DNA from: Streptomyces sp. CB01373 | GTDB lineage: Bacteria > Actinomycetota > Actinomycetes > Streptomycetales > Streptomycetaceae | Assembly (NCBI RefSeq): GCF_002803075.1 | Contig: NZ_NNBK01000019.1 | Span: forward strand, 1-64,000 | Direction of reading: 5' to 3' | Length of the DNA: 64,000 bases | Shown here: positions 24,695 to 33,460 of the stretch, piece after piece | How the letters are laid out: each line of letters opens with the position of its first letter | Numbering within the stretch: position 1 is the stretch's first letter | Notes under the pieces: model-generated | Seen by the model: the letters and a program-made list of their open reading frames with translations, nothing else | Told to the model about the DNA's origin: nothing | The model's database searches: none | Position numbers and translations under genes: made by a program

Positions 24695-26266
24695 TCAGCG
24701 AAGTGGCACCCGAACCGTGATCGGCGAGCTTTCGCGGTTGGCGCGGTCCACCGACGTGACCGTGTACTTGGCGCCCTCCGGGGCTGCCGGGACGGTCCAC
24801 TCGGTGTGGCGGGCACCCGGGAGCACCGCCACGAGGCCGTCGCCGTCGGCGGTGTGCTGCCGCAGTGCGTACAGCGCGGGGGCGTGGTTGCCGCGGGAGC
24901 GTACCTCGATCCGGAGCCCGCCGTCGGCCGTCCGGGCCGCCGACGCGAGCGGGGGCAGTGGCGCGGGCCCGCGGGCAAGTCTCGGCAGGACCGGTGGCAG
25001 CGCGGGCCGCTGCCAGTGGTCGGCGGTCAGCCGAGTGATCGCGCCGATCGGGTCGGCGGTCACATCCGTGGCGCTGAACAGGATCTCGCCGCTGATCTCC
25101 GGCAGTCCCCTGTCCATGGTCAGGTGCCGGGAGAGTTCGGCCGGGTCCTGCCAGGCGGCCGGCTGGGCGGGGTCGCCGACCTTGTACACGGCCTCGCCGA
25201 TCCACAGTTGCACGTCGCTGCCGCGGACCGCCTGCGCCCACCACGGGGCGAGGACGGCGTAGTCGGCCACCGCCAAGCCGATGTTCCAGTACAGCTGCGG
25301 GGCGATGTAGTCCACCCAGCCCTTGCGCACCCAGCCCAGGCTGTCGGCGTTGAGCGCGTCGTAGGACTGGGTGCCGTTGGTGGCCGAGCCCCGTGGGTCG
25401 CTCGAGTTGTTGCGCCAGATGCCGAAGGGGCTGATGCCGAACGCCGCCTCGGGACGGACCTCGCGCACCCGGTCGCGCACCTCCCGCACCAGCAGGTCCA
25501 CGTTGTGCCGGCGCCAGGCGGCCCGGTCGGTGAAGTCCGCGCCGTACGCGGCGAAGGCGTCGTCGTCCGGGAAGTTCAGGCCGCCCACCGGGTAGGGGTA
25601 GAAGTAGTCGTCGAAGTGGACGCCGTCGATCTCGTAGCGCTCCACCGCGTCCATGATGGCGTTCTCGACGAAGGCGCGGGCGGCCGGGATGCCAGGGTTG
25701 TAGTACAGCTGGCCGCCGTAGGAGACGATCCATTCCGGGTGCAGCCGCGCCGGGTGGCCGGGCACGAGCTTGGTGACGTCGGACTGCAGCGAGACGCGGT
25801 ACGGGTTGAACCACGCGTGCAGGGCCAGCCCTCGGTCGTGCGCTGCCTGGACCATGAAGCCCAGCGGGTCGTAGCCGGGGTCCTGGCCCTGAGCGCCGGT
25901 CAGGTACTGGGACCACGGCTCGTAGCGTGACGGCCAGAAGGCGTCGGCCGCCGGACGGATCTGCGCGAAGATCGCGTTGAGCCCGATCGATACGGCGTGG
26001 TCGAGCAGCGCGATGAACTCCGCCTGCTGTGCGGCGGGGCTCAGTCCGGTCCGCGAGGGCCAGTCGATGTTGGCGACGGTGGCGATCCACTCGCCACGCA
26101 GCTCGCGGTCGCGGTACGCGGTCGGGGTTCTGTCGGCGGCGGCCGCCGCGGCAGCGGGGACGGGCAACCCTGTGGCGGCCAGCCCGGCCATCAGTCCGGC
26201 GGCACGCAGCAGCACGCGGCGCGTGGGGCGACGTGCGGCCGAGTCGTGGTTCGCGGTGTCGGTCAC
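24695..26266 (-). CDS. secreted family 10 glycosylhydrolase (GHL10/DUF187)
   Basis: 523 residues. The N-terminus has a twin-arginine (Tat) signal: RRPTRRVLLRAAGLMAGLAA, then an Ala-rich cleavage region. The mature domain is a TIM-barrel of the YngK/GHL10 type: RGEWIATVANIDWPS, ALHAWFNPYRVS, GVHFDDYFYPYP (probable catalytic Asp residues), and ISPFGIWRNNS. C-terminal residues about 410-523 form a fibronectin-like beta domain. The family acts on peptidoglycan- or glycan-type polymers, but the exact bond is not established. GTG 26266 is preceded by AAGGAGTCCGC. It is a single gene with an inverted repeat in its promoter region. Confidence 0.88.
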   Translation of the reverse strand: MTDTANHDSAARRPTRRVLLRAAGLMAGLAATGLPVPAAAAAAADRTPTAYRDRELRGEWIATVANIDWPSRTGLSPAAQQAEFIALLDHAVSIGLNAIFAQIRPAADAFWPSRYEPWSQYLTGAQGQDPGYDPLGFMVQAAHDRGLALHAWFNPYRVSLQSDVTKLVPGHPARLHPEWIVSYGGQLYYNPGIPAARAFVENAIMDAVERYEIDGVHFDDYFYPYPVGGLNFPDDDAFAAYGADFTDRAAWRRHNVDLLVREVRDRVREVRPEAAFGISPFGIWRNNSSDPRGSATNGTQSYDALNADSLGWVRKGWVDYIAPQLYWNIGLAVADYAVLAPWWAQAVRGSDVQLWIGEAVYKVGDPAQPAAWQDPAELSRHLTMDRGLPEISGEILFSATDVTADPIGAITRLTADHWQRPALPPVLPRLARGPAPLPPLASAARTADGGLRIEVRSRGNHAPALYALRQHTADGDGLVAVLPGARHTEWTVPAAPEGAKYTVTSVDRANRESSPITVRVPLR

Positions 26267-26347
26267 GCGGACTCCTTGAAGAGAGACGGGAGCGTCTTGA
26301 TCGGCTCACCGTTCCCAGCGCGGCCGTGCCTGGTCAACGAGCGGAGT

Positions 26348-26390
26348 GAAAGTTGTTACCAAATCGCTGGTGTTCGATGTAAGAAACTTC
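26348..26390 (-). promoter_or_regulatory. inverted repeat upstream of the family 10 glycosylhydrolase gene
   Basis: GAAAGTTGTTAC (26348-26359) and GTAAGAAACTTC (26379-26390) are imperfect inverted copies, 82 bases upstream of the GTG, in an A+T-rich patch. It is a candidate operator; the regulator is unknown. Confidence 0.35.
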
Positions 26391-26414
26391 CATCGACGCC
26401 GAGTTGAACCGCTC

Positions 26415-26442
26415 CTGACGGGCCTCGACCAGAGCCCGTCAG
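26415..26442 (-). terminator. terminator of the ctaD operon
   Basis: CTGACGGGC (26415-26423) pairs with GCCCGTCAG (26434-26442), 7 bases after the stop of the 188-aa gene. Confidence 0.6.
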
Positions 26443-26448
26443 TCGCCG

Positions 26449-27015
26449 CTAGCGCCGTTGTCGTGCCCGAACGACCGCCATGGTGGGGCGAGTCGCGCGG
26501 GCGTACACCCCCGCCGCCGTGAGGAACACCCCCATCACCGCGGCGGAAGCGGCGACCGTTACCCAGCGCGGGTCGTCGGCCGGGTCCGAGGCGGAGTGCC
26601 AAGTCCAGGCCGCCACGGTCACCGCCGCGACCAGGCCGCAGACGAGGACGGTGGCGACGACGTTCCGGGGGTGTGACGGGCCGGTCGGGGACGGGACGTG
26701 GCCCAAGTGGCTCCAGTGGTGGACCATTTCGCGGGCCTCGTGTCTGCGCCGGGCGGCTGCGTGCAGGCGCAGGGCGGTGGCGGCCGCGGTGCCGGCCGCC
26801 ACCGCGGCGACCGGCGTCCACCATGCCTCGGCGATGAGTAGCAGCACGGCGAGGGCGCCCGCGCCGGCCCAGCCGGTCACGCAGGCCGCGGCGGCGATGC
26901 GGCGGGACTCCGGCCGGTCCGCGCCGGCCCGCAGGTCGGCGAGGGCCGGCACGTACCAGACGGAGCCCGCGGTGGTGAGCGCCGCGGCTCCCAGGGCGGC
27001 GACGGCGTGCGGCAC
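26449..27015 (-). CDS. 188-aa integral membrane protein coupled to ctaD
   Basis: Not assigned to a family. Four hydrophobic segments are visible: HAVAALGAAALTTAGSVWYV, VTGWAGAGALAVLLLIAEAW with VAAVAAGTAAATAL, VVATVLVCGLVAAVTVAAW, and VTVAASAAVMGVFLTAAGVY. A basic, His-containing cytoplasmic loop (RLHAAARRRHEAREMVHHWS) lies in the middle. The start is GTG 27015, only three bases after the ctaD stop, so it is translated from the same mRNA. Its position suggests a small accessory or assembly factor of the oxidase, but no CtaB, CtaE or SURF1 signature is present. Confidence 0.7.
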   Translation of the reverse strand: MPHAVAALGAAALTTAGSVWYVPALADLRAGADRPESRRIAAAACVTGWAGAGALAVLLLIAEAWWTPVAAVAAGTAAATALRLHAAARRRHEAREMVHHWSHLGHVPSPTGPSHPRNVVATVLVCGLVAAVTVAAWTWHSASDPADDPRWVTVAASAAVMGVFLTAAGVYARATRPTMAVVRARQRR

Positions 27016-27018
27016 GGC

Positions 27019-28776
27019 CTACCTCGCCGCCTCTCCCACCGCGGCCCGCCCCGCGGTCCCATCGACACCCGCAACCCCCGTGACCCCCGTGACCCCCGAG
27101 ATCTCCGGATGGTGCAGGTCGAACGCCGGGGACTCGGTCCGGATGCGGGGCAGGGAGGCGAAGTTGTGCCGGGGCGGTGGGCAGGAGGTGGCCCATTCCA
27201 GGGAGCGGCCGTAGCCCCACGGGTCGTCGACGCCGACCGGCTTGCCGTACTTGGCCGTCTTCCAGACGTTGTAGAAGAACGGCAGGATCGACAGGCCGAG
27301 CAGGAACGACCCGATCGTGGAAAGGGTGTTGAGCGTGGTGAAGCCGTCGGCCGCCAGGTAGTCGGCGTACCGGCGCGGCATGCCCTCGACGCCCAGCCAG
27401 TGCTGGATCAGGAACGTGAGGTGGAAGCCCACCGTGAGCGTCCAGAACGTGATCTTGCCGAGCCGTTCGTCGAGCATCTTGCCCGTGAACTTCGGCCACC
27501 AGAAGTGGAATCCGGCGAACATCGCGTACACGACCGTGCCGAAGATCGTGTAGTGGAAGTGCGCCACCACGAAGTACGAGTCGGACAGATGGAAGTCCAG
27601 CGGCGGGGAGGCCAGGATCACTCCGGTCAGACCGCCGAAGAGGAATGTGACCAGGAAGCCCACCGTCCACAGCATCGGTGTCTCGAAGCTCAGGGAACCG
27701 TTCCACATCGTGCCGATCCAGTTGAAGAACTTCACACCGGTCGGGACCGCGATCAGGAAGGTCATGAACGAGAAGAACGGCAGCAGCACACCACCGGTGA
27801 CGTACATGTGGTGCGCCCACACGGTCAGCGACAGGCCCGCGATCGAGATGGTCGCGCCGATCAGGCCCATGTAGCCGAACATCGGCTTGCGGGCGAAGAC
27901 CGGGATGACCTCGCTGACGATGCCGAAGAACGGCAACGCCAGGATGTACACCTCGGGATGGCCGAAGAACCAGAACAGGTGCTGCCACAGCAGTGCCCCG
28001 CCGTTGGCCGAGTCGAAGACGTGGCTGCCGAACTTGCGGTCCATCTCCAGCGCGAACAGCGCCGCCGCGAGCACCGGGAAGACCATCAGGACGAGGAGCG
28101 CGGTCAGCAGCACGTTCCAGGTGAAGATCGGCATGCGGAACATGGTCATGCCCGGCGCGCGCATGCAGATGATCGTGGTGATGAAGTTGACCGAGCCGAG
28201 GATGCTGCCGAACCCGGACAGTGCCACGCCCATGATCCACATGTCGGAGCCGATACCCGGTGAGTGGACCGCGTCCGACAACGGCGCGTAAAGGAACCAG
28301 CCGAAGTCGGCCGCGCCCTGCGGGGTGAGGAAGCCGGCCGCGGCGATGAGGGAGCCGAACAGGAACAGCCAGTAGGCGAGCATGTTCAGCCGCGGGAAGG
28401 CGACGTCCGGGGCGCCGATCTGCAGCGGCATGATCCAGTTCGCGAAGCCGGTGAAGAGCGGCATCGCGAACATCAGCAGCATGATCGAGCCGTGCATCGT
28501 GAACGCCTGGTTGAACTGCTCGTTCGACATGATCTGCAGTCCGGGCCGGGCGAGTTCGGCCCGCATCGCCAGCGCCATCACGCCACCGAGCACGAAGAAC
28601 GCGAAGGCGGTGACGAGGTACAGCGTCCCGATCTTCTTGTGGTCGGTGGTGGTCAGCCACTCCACCCACGAGGGCCGGCTGAGGCCGCGCCTCGGGACCG
28701 CGCTTGCGGGCGCCGGCGTCTCGTCCCTGTCCTCCGGCCGCACTGCCGCCGCCTGTTGTATGCGCACCTCGTCCAC
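27019..28776 (-). CDS. ctaD: cytochrome c oxidase subunit I (aa3 type), unlinked copy
   Basis: 585-residue haem-copper oxidase subunit I that reduces O2 to water and pumps protons. Ligands are intact: low-spin haem His in AFTMHGSIMLL, CuB His and cross-linked Tyr in FFGHPEVYILALP, the His pair in WAHHMYVTGG, and the haem a3/haem a His pair in VVAHFHYTIFG. Twelve membrane helices are expected. GTG 28776 is chosen because GGGAGG lies 9 bases upstream. The C-terminus has an unusual tail with GVTGVTGVAGV repeats. Subunits II and III and the bc1 genes are not nearby, so this is a second, unlinked copy that must borrow partners or be specialised. The next gene is coupled to it. Confidence 0.95.
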   Translation of the reverse strand: MDEVRIQQAAAVRPEDRDETPAPASAVPRRGLSRPSWVEWLTTTDHKKIGTLYLVTAFAFFVLGGVMALAMRAELARPGLQIMSNEQFNQAFTMHGSIMLLMFAMPLFTGFANWIMPLQIGAPDVAFPRLNMLAYWLFLFGSLIAAAGFLTPQGAADFGWFLYAPLSDAVHSPGIGSDMWIMGVALSGFGSILGSVNFITTIICMRAPGMTMFRMPIFTWNVLLTALLVLMVFPVLAAALFALEMDRKFGSHVFDSANGGALLWQHLFWFFGHPEVYILALPFFGIVSEVIPVFARKPMFGYMGLIGATISIAGLSLTVWAHHMYVTGGVLLPFFSFMTFLIAVPTGVKFFNWIGTMWNGSLSFETPMLWTVGFLVTFLFGGLTGVILASPPLDFHLSDSYFVVAHFHYTIFGTVVYAMFAGFHFWWPKFTGKMLDERLGKITFWTLTVGFHLTFLIQHWLGVEGMPRRYADYLAADGFTTLNTLSTIGSFLLGLSILPFFYNVWKTAKYGKPVGVDDPWGYGRSLEWATSCPPPRHNFASLPRIRTESPAFDLHHPEISGVTGVTGVAGVDGTAGRAAVGEAAR

Positions 28777-28930
28777 CGGACGGTGCCTCCCGATCTGCTC
28801 TCTGCATCGCTGGAACGACGACCCCGGAGGTACTCCGGTCGAGAAATCGAACCCGGACCTCCCGGCCGCCGCCCCATGATCGCCGCAGCGGTACGGGGTC
28901 CGGATAGGGCCGAACAGTCCCTCCGCGTCC

Positions 28931-28962
28931 CTCAGCGCAGGGCCCAACAGCCCTGCGCTGAG
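28931..28962 (-). terminator. terminator of the regulator gene
   Basis: CTCAGCGCAGGGC (28931-28943) pairs perfectly with GCCCTGCGCTGAG (28950-28962), 6-base loop, downstream of the minus-strand gene ending at 29041. The rest of the 28777-29040 gap shows no gene. Confidence 0.7.
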
Positions 28963-29040
28963 CTCCACGGTGGTGGCAACTTGCAGGTCAGCGTGAAGGC
29001 GCGCGCGATGGTGCGTGTGGGCTCGGGCCGGGCCCGGCCG

Positions 29041-30024
29041 TCACAACCATCCGTTGCGCTGGGCCTGCAGGGCCAGCTGGAATCGGTTCGCGGCGCCCAG
29101 CCGGGCCATCATGACCTGCAGCCGGCGGAACAATGTGCGGCGGCTGATTCCCAGTTCGCGGGCGATGACGTCGTCGCTCGCGCCGCCGGCCAGGAGCCAC
29201 AGCAGACGGCGGTCGACGGGGGGCAGACCGCCTGGGAGGGCCGTGCCGCCGTGGAAGGGCAGAGCGTGCTGCCACGACTGCTCGAACAGCGCGATGAGGG
29301 CGGAGAGCAGACCGCACGGCTGTACGACCAGCATCCTGTTGTGTACGTCGGCCTCCTTGATCGACAGTGACACCAAGGCGTACGCGTCGTCGATGATCAG
29401 GAGTTTGACGGGGACGGACGGCAGAACTCTGGCCTGCTCACCGGCGTTGACGCACGGTTCGATGATTTGTTCGAGGTGGCCCGGGCGTTCCAGCGACTCG
29501 CGGGAGTACACGACGCGTTGCGTGACACCGCGGGCCAGCGTGGCCAGTGCGTCGTCGGTGGCACTGGCCACAGGGAAGTAGGGGGGTGACTCGAACTGCC
29601 GGATCTGGTGGCGGGCGCCGGCCCAGGCCTGGCGCATCCTCGGGCCGATCGCGTCGCCGGTGACGATCTCGACGACGGGGTCGGCGTGGGCTGTGAGCCG
29701 TCGGCGCCGGAACGAGTCGAAGGCGCCCGCGACCGCGATGCGGGATTTCTCGAGCTCGGCCGCACGGTGCCGGGCGAGGACCTCGAGAGCTGCCGCCGGT
29801 GCCACCGGCATCACCACGTCCTCGTCCCTGTCGACGGCACCGGCCAGGCCTGCGTCCACGAGCTCGGCGTACGCCGTGGCCAGGCCGGGGCCGTCCAGTC
29901 CGGCCGCGGCGGCGATCTCGCTCCGCGGCGCGGGGGCCAGCTCCAGCAGGGTGAGGTACGCCTGGGCCGCCGCCCGACCGACGCCCAGGAGCCGTAGTGC
30001 CTCGCCGAGGTTCGCGTTCGTCAT
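29041..30024 (-). CDS. TrmB-like/LuxR-type HTH transcription regulator
   Basis: 327 residues. The N-terminal 80 residues form a TrmB-like winged helix (AYLTLLELAPAPRSEIAAAA, LATAYAELVDAGLAG). A central sensor or phospholipase D-like region follows (VVEIVTGDAIGPRMRQAW ... QFESPPYF ... LLIIDDAYALVSL). The C-terminal 65 residues are a LuxR-type HTH (LLWLLAGGASDDVIARELGI, SRRTLFRRLQVMMARL). Streptomyces encode many such two-HTH regulators. ATG 30024 lies 7 bases after GATAAT, consistent with a leaderless start; ATG 30033 is an alternative. It is divergent from the aminopeptidase gene and may control it. The ligand is unknown. Confidence 0.85.
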   Translation of the reverse strand: MTNANLGEALRLLGVGRAAAQAYLTLLELAPAPRSEIAAAAGLDGPGLATAYAELVDAGLAGAVDRDEDVVMPVAPAAALEVLARHRAAELEKSRIAVAGAFDSFRRRRLTAHADPVVEIVTGDAIGPRMRQAWAGARHQIRQFESPPYFPVASATDDALATLARGVTQRVVYSRESLERPGHLEQIIEPCVNAGEQARVLPSVPVKLLIIDDAYALVSLSIKEADVHNRMLVVQPCGLLSALIALFEQSWQHALPFHGGTALPGGLPPVDRRLLWLLAGGASDDVIARELGISRRTLFRRLQVMMARLGAANRFQLALQAQRNGWL

Positions 30025-30169
30025 GAGTCGCATTATCGACGGCCGCGGCCGGCCGGGCATGGCCGATCTGTGCCAGTGGCACCAGTGGGCGCCGCACGTG
30101 GGCGGCGGGGGATAACCTCGCCGAGCCGTCGGCACGTGGCGGCGCTCGACTCCCAGGAAGGCGGACGCA

Positions 30170-31582
30170 GTGGCGAAAGGCCGTAAGAACGGTTTGTACT
30201 CAGAGATCTCCGAGGAACTGTCCGCGTTGATGCGGACGGGGTGGGCGGACACCGAGAGGCGCGAGCTGACGCTCGAGGAACAGGCCCCGTACGCGGCCGC
30301 GCGCCGGGCCGCGCTCTCCGCGCGCTTCCCGGGTGAACGGCTCGTGATCCCCTCGGGGAACCTCAAGGTCCGTTCGAACGACGACACCTACCCGTTCCGG
30401 CCGTACTCGGGCTATGTGCACATGACCGGCGACCAGGCCCGGGACGGTGCCCTTGTCCTCGAACCCCGTGCGGACGGTGGCCATGACGCCTACTGCTACC
30501 AACTCCCGCGGGACAGCAGGGACAACAACGAGTTCTGGACCGGTGCCACAGCGGAACTGTGGATGGGCCGGCGCCGCTCTCTCGCCGAGGCGGAGCGCGT
30601 GCTCGGCCTGCCGTGCCGGGACGTCCGCACGGCGGCCGACGATCTGGCAGCCGACTCCGGCACACCGACCCGCATCGTCCGCGGCGTCGACCCGTCCCTG
30701 GAGGCCGCCGTCGCCACCGAGGCGGAGCGCGACGCGGTGCTGGAAGAGGCCCTCAGCGATCTGCGCCTCGTGAAGGACGAGTGGGAGATCAAGGAGATCC
30801 GCTCGGCCGTCGACTCCACGGTGCGCGGGTTCACGGACGTCGTCGGTGAGCTGTCGCGGGCGATCGCGTCGTCCGAGCGGTGGATCGAGGGCACCTTCTT
30901 CCGCCGCGCCCGCCTCGAGGGCAACGCCGTGGGCTATGGCACGATCTGCGCCGCGGGCGAGCACGCCACGATCATGCACTGGACCGACAACGACGGACCG
31001 GTGCGCCCCGGGGAGCTGCTCCTGCTCGACGCGGGCGTGGAGTCGCGCACCTTGTACACCGCCGACGTCACACGCACTCTGCCGATCAGCGGCACCTTCA
31101 CCCCCGTCCAGCGCAGGGTCTACGACGCGGTGTACGAGGCCCAGGAGGCGGGCATGGCGGCCGTCAAGCCGGGCGCCGCGTACCGGGACTTTCATGAGGC
31201 GGCCCAGCGTTCCCTGGCGGCGCGGCTGGTCGAGTGGGGTTTCATCGAGGGGCCTGCCGACCGCGCGTACGAGCTGGGTCTCCAGCGCCGTTTCACGATG
31301 GCCGGTACCGGTCACATGCTCGGCCTGGACGTCCACGACTGCGCGCAGGCCCGGACCGAGGAGTACGTCGGCGGCGTACTGGAGCCGGGCATGGTGCTCA
31401 CTGTCGAGCCCGGCCTGTACTTCCAGCCGGACGATCTGACCGTGCCGCAGGAGTGGCGCGGCATCGGCGTACGCATCGAGGACGACTTGCTCGTCACCGC
31501 CGATGGTCACGAGAATCTGTCGGGCGGCCTGCCGCGGTCGGCGGACGAGGTCGAGGCGTGGATGGCCCGGTTCGCGGGCTGA
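30170..31582 (+). CDS. pepP: Xaa-Pro aminopeptidase (aminopeptidase P)
   Basis: 470-residue cytoplasmic M24 metallopeptidase that removes the N-terminal residue before proline. The N-terminal 170 residues are the AMP_N domain (RLVIPSGNLKVRSNDDTYPF). The catalytic pita-bread domain has all five metal ligands: Asp in LLDAGVES, Asp in TADVTRTLP, His in GTGHMLGLDVHD, Glu in LTVEPGLYF and Glu in GVRIEDDLL. GTG 30170 follows AGGAAGGCGG. It is monocistronic with a 17-base perfect terminator, and divergent from a TrmB/LuxR-type regulator. Streptomyces carry more than one pepP, so this may be the second copy. Confidence 0.93.
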   Translation: MAKGRKNGLYSEISEELSALMRTGWADTERRELTLEEQAPYAAARRAALSARFPGERLVIPSGNLKVRSNDDTYPFRPYSGYVHMTGDQARDGALVLEPRADGGHDAYCYQLPRDSRDNNEFWTGATAELWMGRRRSLAEAERVLGLPCRDVRTAADDLAADSGTPTRIVRGVDPSLEAAVATEAERDAVLEEALSDLRLVKDEWEIKEIRSAVDSTVRGFTDVVGELSRAIASSERWIEGTFFRRARLEGNAVGYGTICAAGEHATIMHWTDNDGPVRPGELLLLDAGVESRTLYTADVTRTLPISGTFTPVQRRVYDAVYEAQEAGMAAVKPGAAYRDFHEAAQRSLAARLVEWGFIEGPADRAYELGLQRRFTMAGTGHMLGLDVHDCAQARTEEYVGGVLEPGMVLTVEPGLYFQPDDLTVPQEWRGIGVRIEDDLLVTADGHENLSGGLPRSADEVEAWMARFAG

Positions 31583-31600
31583 GCACATCGAGAACCGTCC

Positions 31601-31638
31601 CGAGGGCAGGGCTCGCCGTCCGGCGAGCCCTGCCCTCG
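31601..31638 (+). terminator. 17-base perfect hairpin after pepP
   Basis: Bases 31601-31617 pair perfectly with 31622-31638 over a GTCC loop, 18 bases after the stop. Confidence 0.8.
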
Positions 31639-31941
31639 CGTGAACCGTGAACTCGCAACCTCAAGAGGTGAACGGTGTGGGTTCGAGAGAAGCGCCGAGA
31701 GGTGCGACGGAGTTCGGCCAAACTTCAAGTGACATCACGTCAAATTCCGTTGCTCGCAGTCGAGATGATCCCCTCCCCGCTGGGCCGTCCGCGCCGGGCG
31801 TCGAGACCCAACCGTTGTACTGTTCCTTCCCTGCTCCGCCCCCGCCCTCCTGTCGCAGGTCAGGCGGTGCGTGCCGGCCGAATCGGGCCGAAGGTGCCGT
31901 CTCCGTCGCCGCCGACCGCCGATTCGTCCTTGCCGGATCCC
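31639..31941. other. intergenic stretch upstream of the sugar ABC operon
   Basis: About 300 bases with no convincing gene or structure; coding frames have poor third-position GC. The operon promoter begins at 31942. Confidence 0.3.
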
Positions 31942-31988
31942 TTGACGACGCCTCGCCCGGAGGTTTAACTCACGTCCTAAATTAAGCC
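31942..31988 (+). promoter_or_regulatory. promoter and candidate operator of the sugar ABC operon
   Basis: TTGACG (31942-31947), 17 bases, TTAACT (31965-31970). An inverted repeat, GGTTTAA (31962-31968) and TTAAGCC (31982-31988), 6 of 7 matching, straddles the -10 box and expected start. This A+T-rich patch is unusual here and suits a sugar repressor. The leader is about 150 bases. Confidence 0.5.
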
Positions 31989-32129
31989 ATGAGGCGCCTT
32001 CGGAAGTCGAACCGAGCGAACCGGACCCGATCGCACGAGAACGAGCGACGGGACACGGAAGCGAGAGCGGTGTCGGCGTCCGGAGGACTCCTCGCGGTTC
32101 TCGACTCCCGGAAAGGGACACCCGGAGCC

Positions 32130-33446
32130 ATGCGCAGCATCCGAGCCGCGGCCGTAGGCGCCGTCACCATGTCTCTCGCCCTTGCCGCCTCGGCCTGCGG
32201 AGGCGGTTCGTCGACGGGTGGCGGGTCCAACGACTCGCCGAAGACGCTCACCTACTGGGCCTCCAACCAGGGCGCCAGCATCGAGATCGACAAGAAGGTC
32301 CTCCAGCCCGAACTCGACAAGTTCCAGAAGCAGACGGGCATCAAGGTGAAGCTGGAGGTCGTGCCCTGGTCCGACCTGCTGAACCGGATCCTCGCCGCGA
32401 CCACCTCCGGCCAGGGCCCCGACGTCCTCAACATCGGCAACACCTGGAGCGCCTCCCTCCAGGCCACCGGGGGGCTGCTGCCCTGGGACGCCAAGAACTT
32501 CGACAAGATCGGCGGCAAGGACCGCTTCGTCGACTCCGCGCTCGGCTCCACCGGCGCCGAGGGCAAGGACCCGTCCTCCGTACCGCTGTACTCGATGGCG
32601 TACGCGCTCTACTACAACAAGCAGATCTTCGCCGACGCGGGCATCTCCAAGCCCCCGGCCACCTGGGACGAACTCGTCGCCGACGGCAAGAAGATCCGGG
32701 CCAAGGGCAAGCAGGTCCTCGGCGCCGAGGGCGCGAACGTCTCGGAGAACATCCACCACGTCTTCGTCTTCGCCAAGCAGCACGGTGCCGACTTCTTCAC
32801 CGCCGACGGCAAGCCCGACTTCACGAGTGACGGCACGGTCGCCGCGGTCAAGCAGTACGTCGACCTGATGGCCAAGGACAAGGCCATCCCGCAGGGCAAC
32901 GCCGAGTACGCGCAGAACCAGTCGGTCAGCGACTTCGCCAAGGGCAAGACGGCGATGCTGCTGTGGCAGTCCGCCTCCTCCAACCTCAAGTCCCAGGGCA
33001 TGAGCGCGGACGCCTACGGCATCGCCCCGGTCCCCGTGCGGTCCGGCACCCCCGGCACCGACGCCCAGGTCAACTCGATGGTCGCCGGCATCAACCTCGC
33101 CGTCTTCAGGAACACCCACAACCTCGACGGCGCCACGAAGTTCGTGAAGTTCATGACCAGCGACGAGGAGCAGAAGATCCTCAACACGGCCTACACCTCC
33201 ATCCCGCCGGTCAAGGCCGCCCAGGAGGACCCCGCCTTCAACACCCCGGACAACGCCGTCCTGAAGGAGACCCTCGCCACGAGCGCCGCCGCGCTGCCGC
33301 AGGTCGCCGACGAGTCCCAGTTCGAGACGACCGTCGGCACGGCCGTCAAGGAGCTGTTCGCCGACGCGGCCGCCGGACGCACGATCACCACGGAGTCGGT
33401 GAAGGCCAAGCTGCTGAAGGCCCAGCAGCAGATGCCGGCGAAGTGA
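32130..33446 (+). CDS. sugar-binding lipoprotein of an ABC importer
   Basis: 438 residues, family 1 extracellular solute-binding protein. The signal peptide ends in lipobox LAASAC, so the protein is lipid-anchored outside. The mature part has the expected features: LTYWASNQGASIEIDKKVLQ, then GPDVLNIGNTWSASLQ, and the late ANAL-type segment NLDGATKFVKFMTSDEEQK. ATG 32130 with GGAG upstream is preferred over earlier in-frame starts because it leads directly into the signal peptide. It is the first gene of an operon with two permeases and a GH1 beta-glucosidase, so the ligand is probably a beta-linked gluco-oligosaccharide such as cellobiose; that is inference from context. Confidence 0.92.
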   Translation: MRSIRAAAVGAVTMSLALAASACGGGSSTGGGSNDSPKTLTYWASNQGASIEIDKKVLQPELDKFQKQTGIKVKLEVVPWSDLLNRILAATTSGQGPDVLNIGNTWSASLQATGGLLPWDAKNFDKIGGKDRFVDSALGSTGAEGKDPSSVPLYSMAYALYYNKQIFADAGISKPPATWDELVADGKKIRAKGKQVLGAEGANVSENIHHVFVFAKQHGADFFTADGKPDFTSDGTVAAVKQYVDLMAKDKAIPQGNAEYAQNQSVSDFAKGKTAMLLWQSASSNLKSQGMSADAYGIAPVPVRSGTPGTDAQVNSMVAGINLAVFRNTHNLDGATKFVKFMTSDEEQKILNTAYTSIPPVKAAQEDPAFNTPDNAVLKETLATSAAALPQVADESQFETTVGTAVKELFADAAAGRTITTESVKAKLLKAQQQMPAK

Positions 33447-33460
33447 GCGCGGACACCCAC

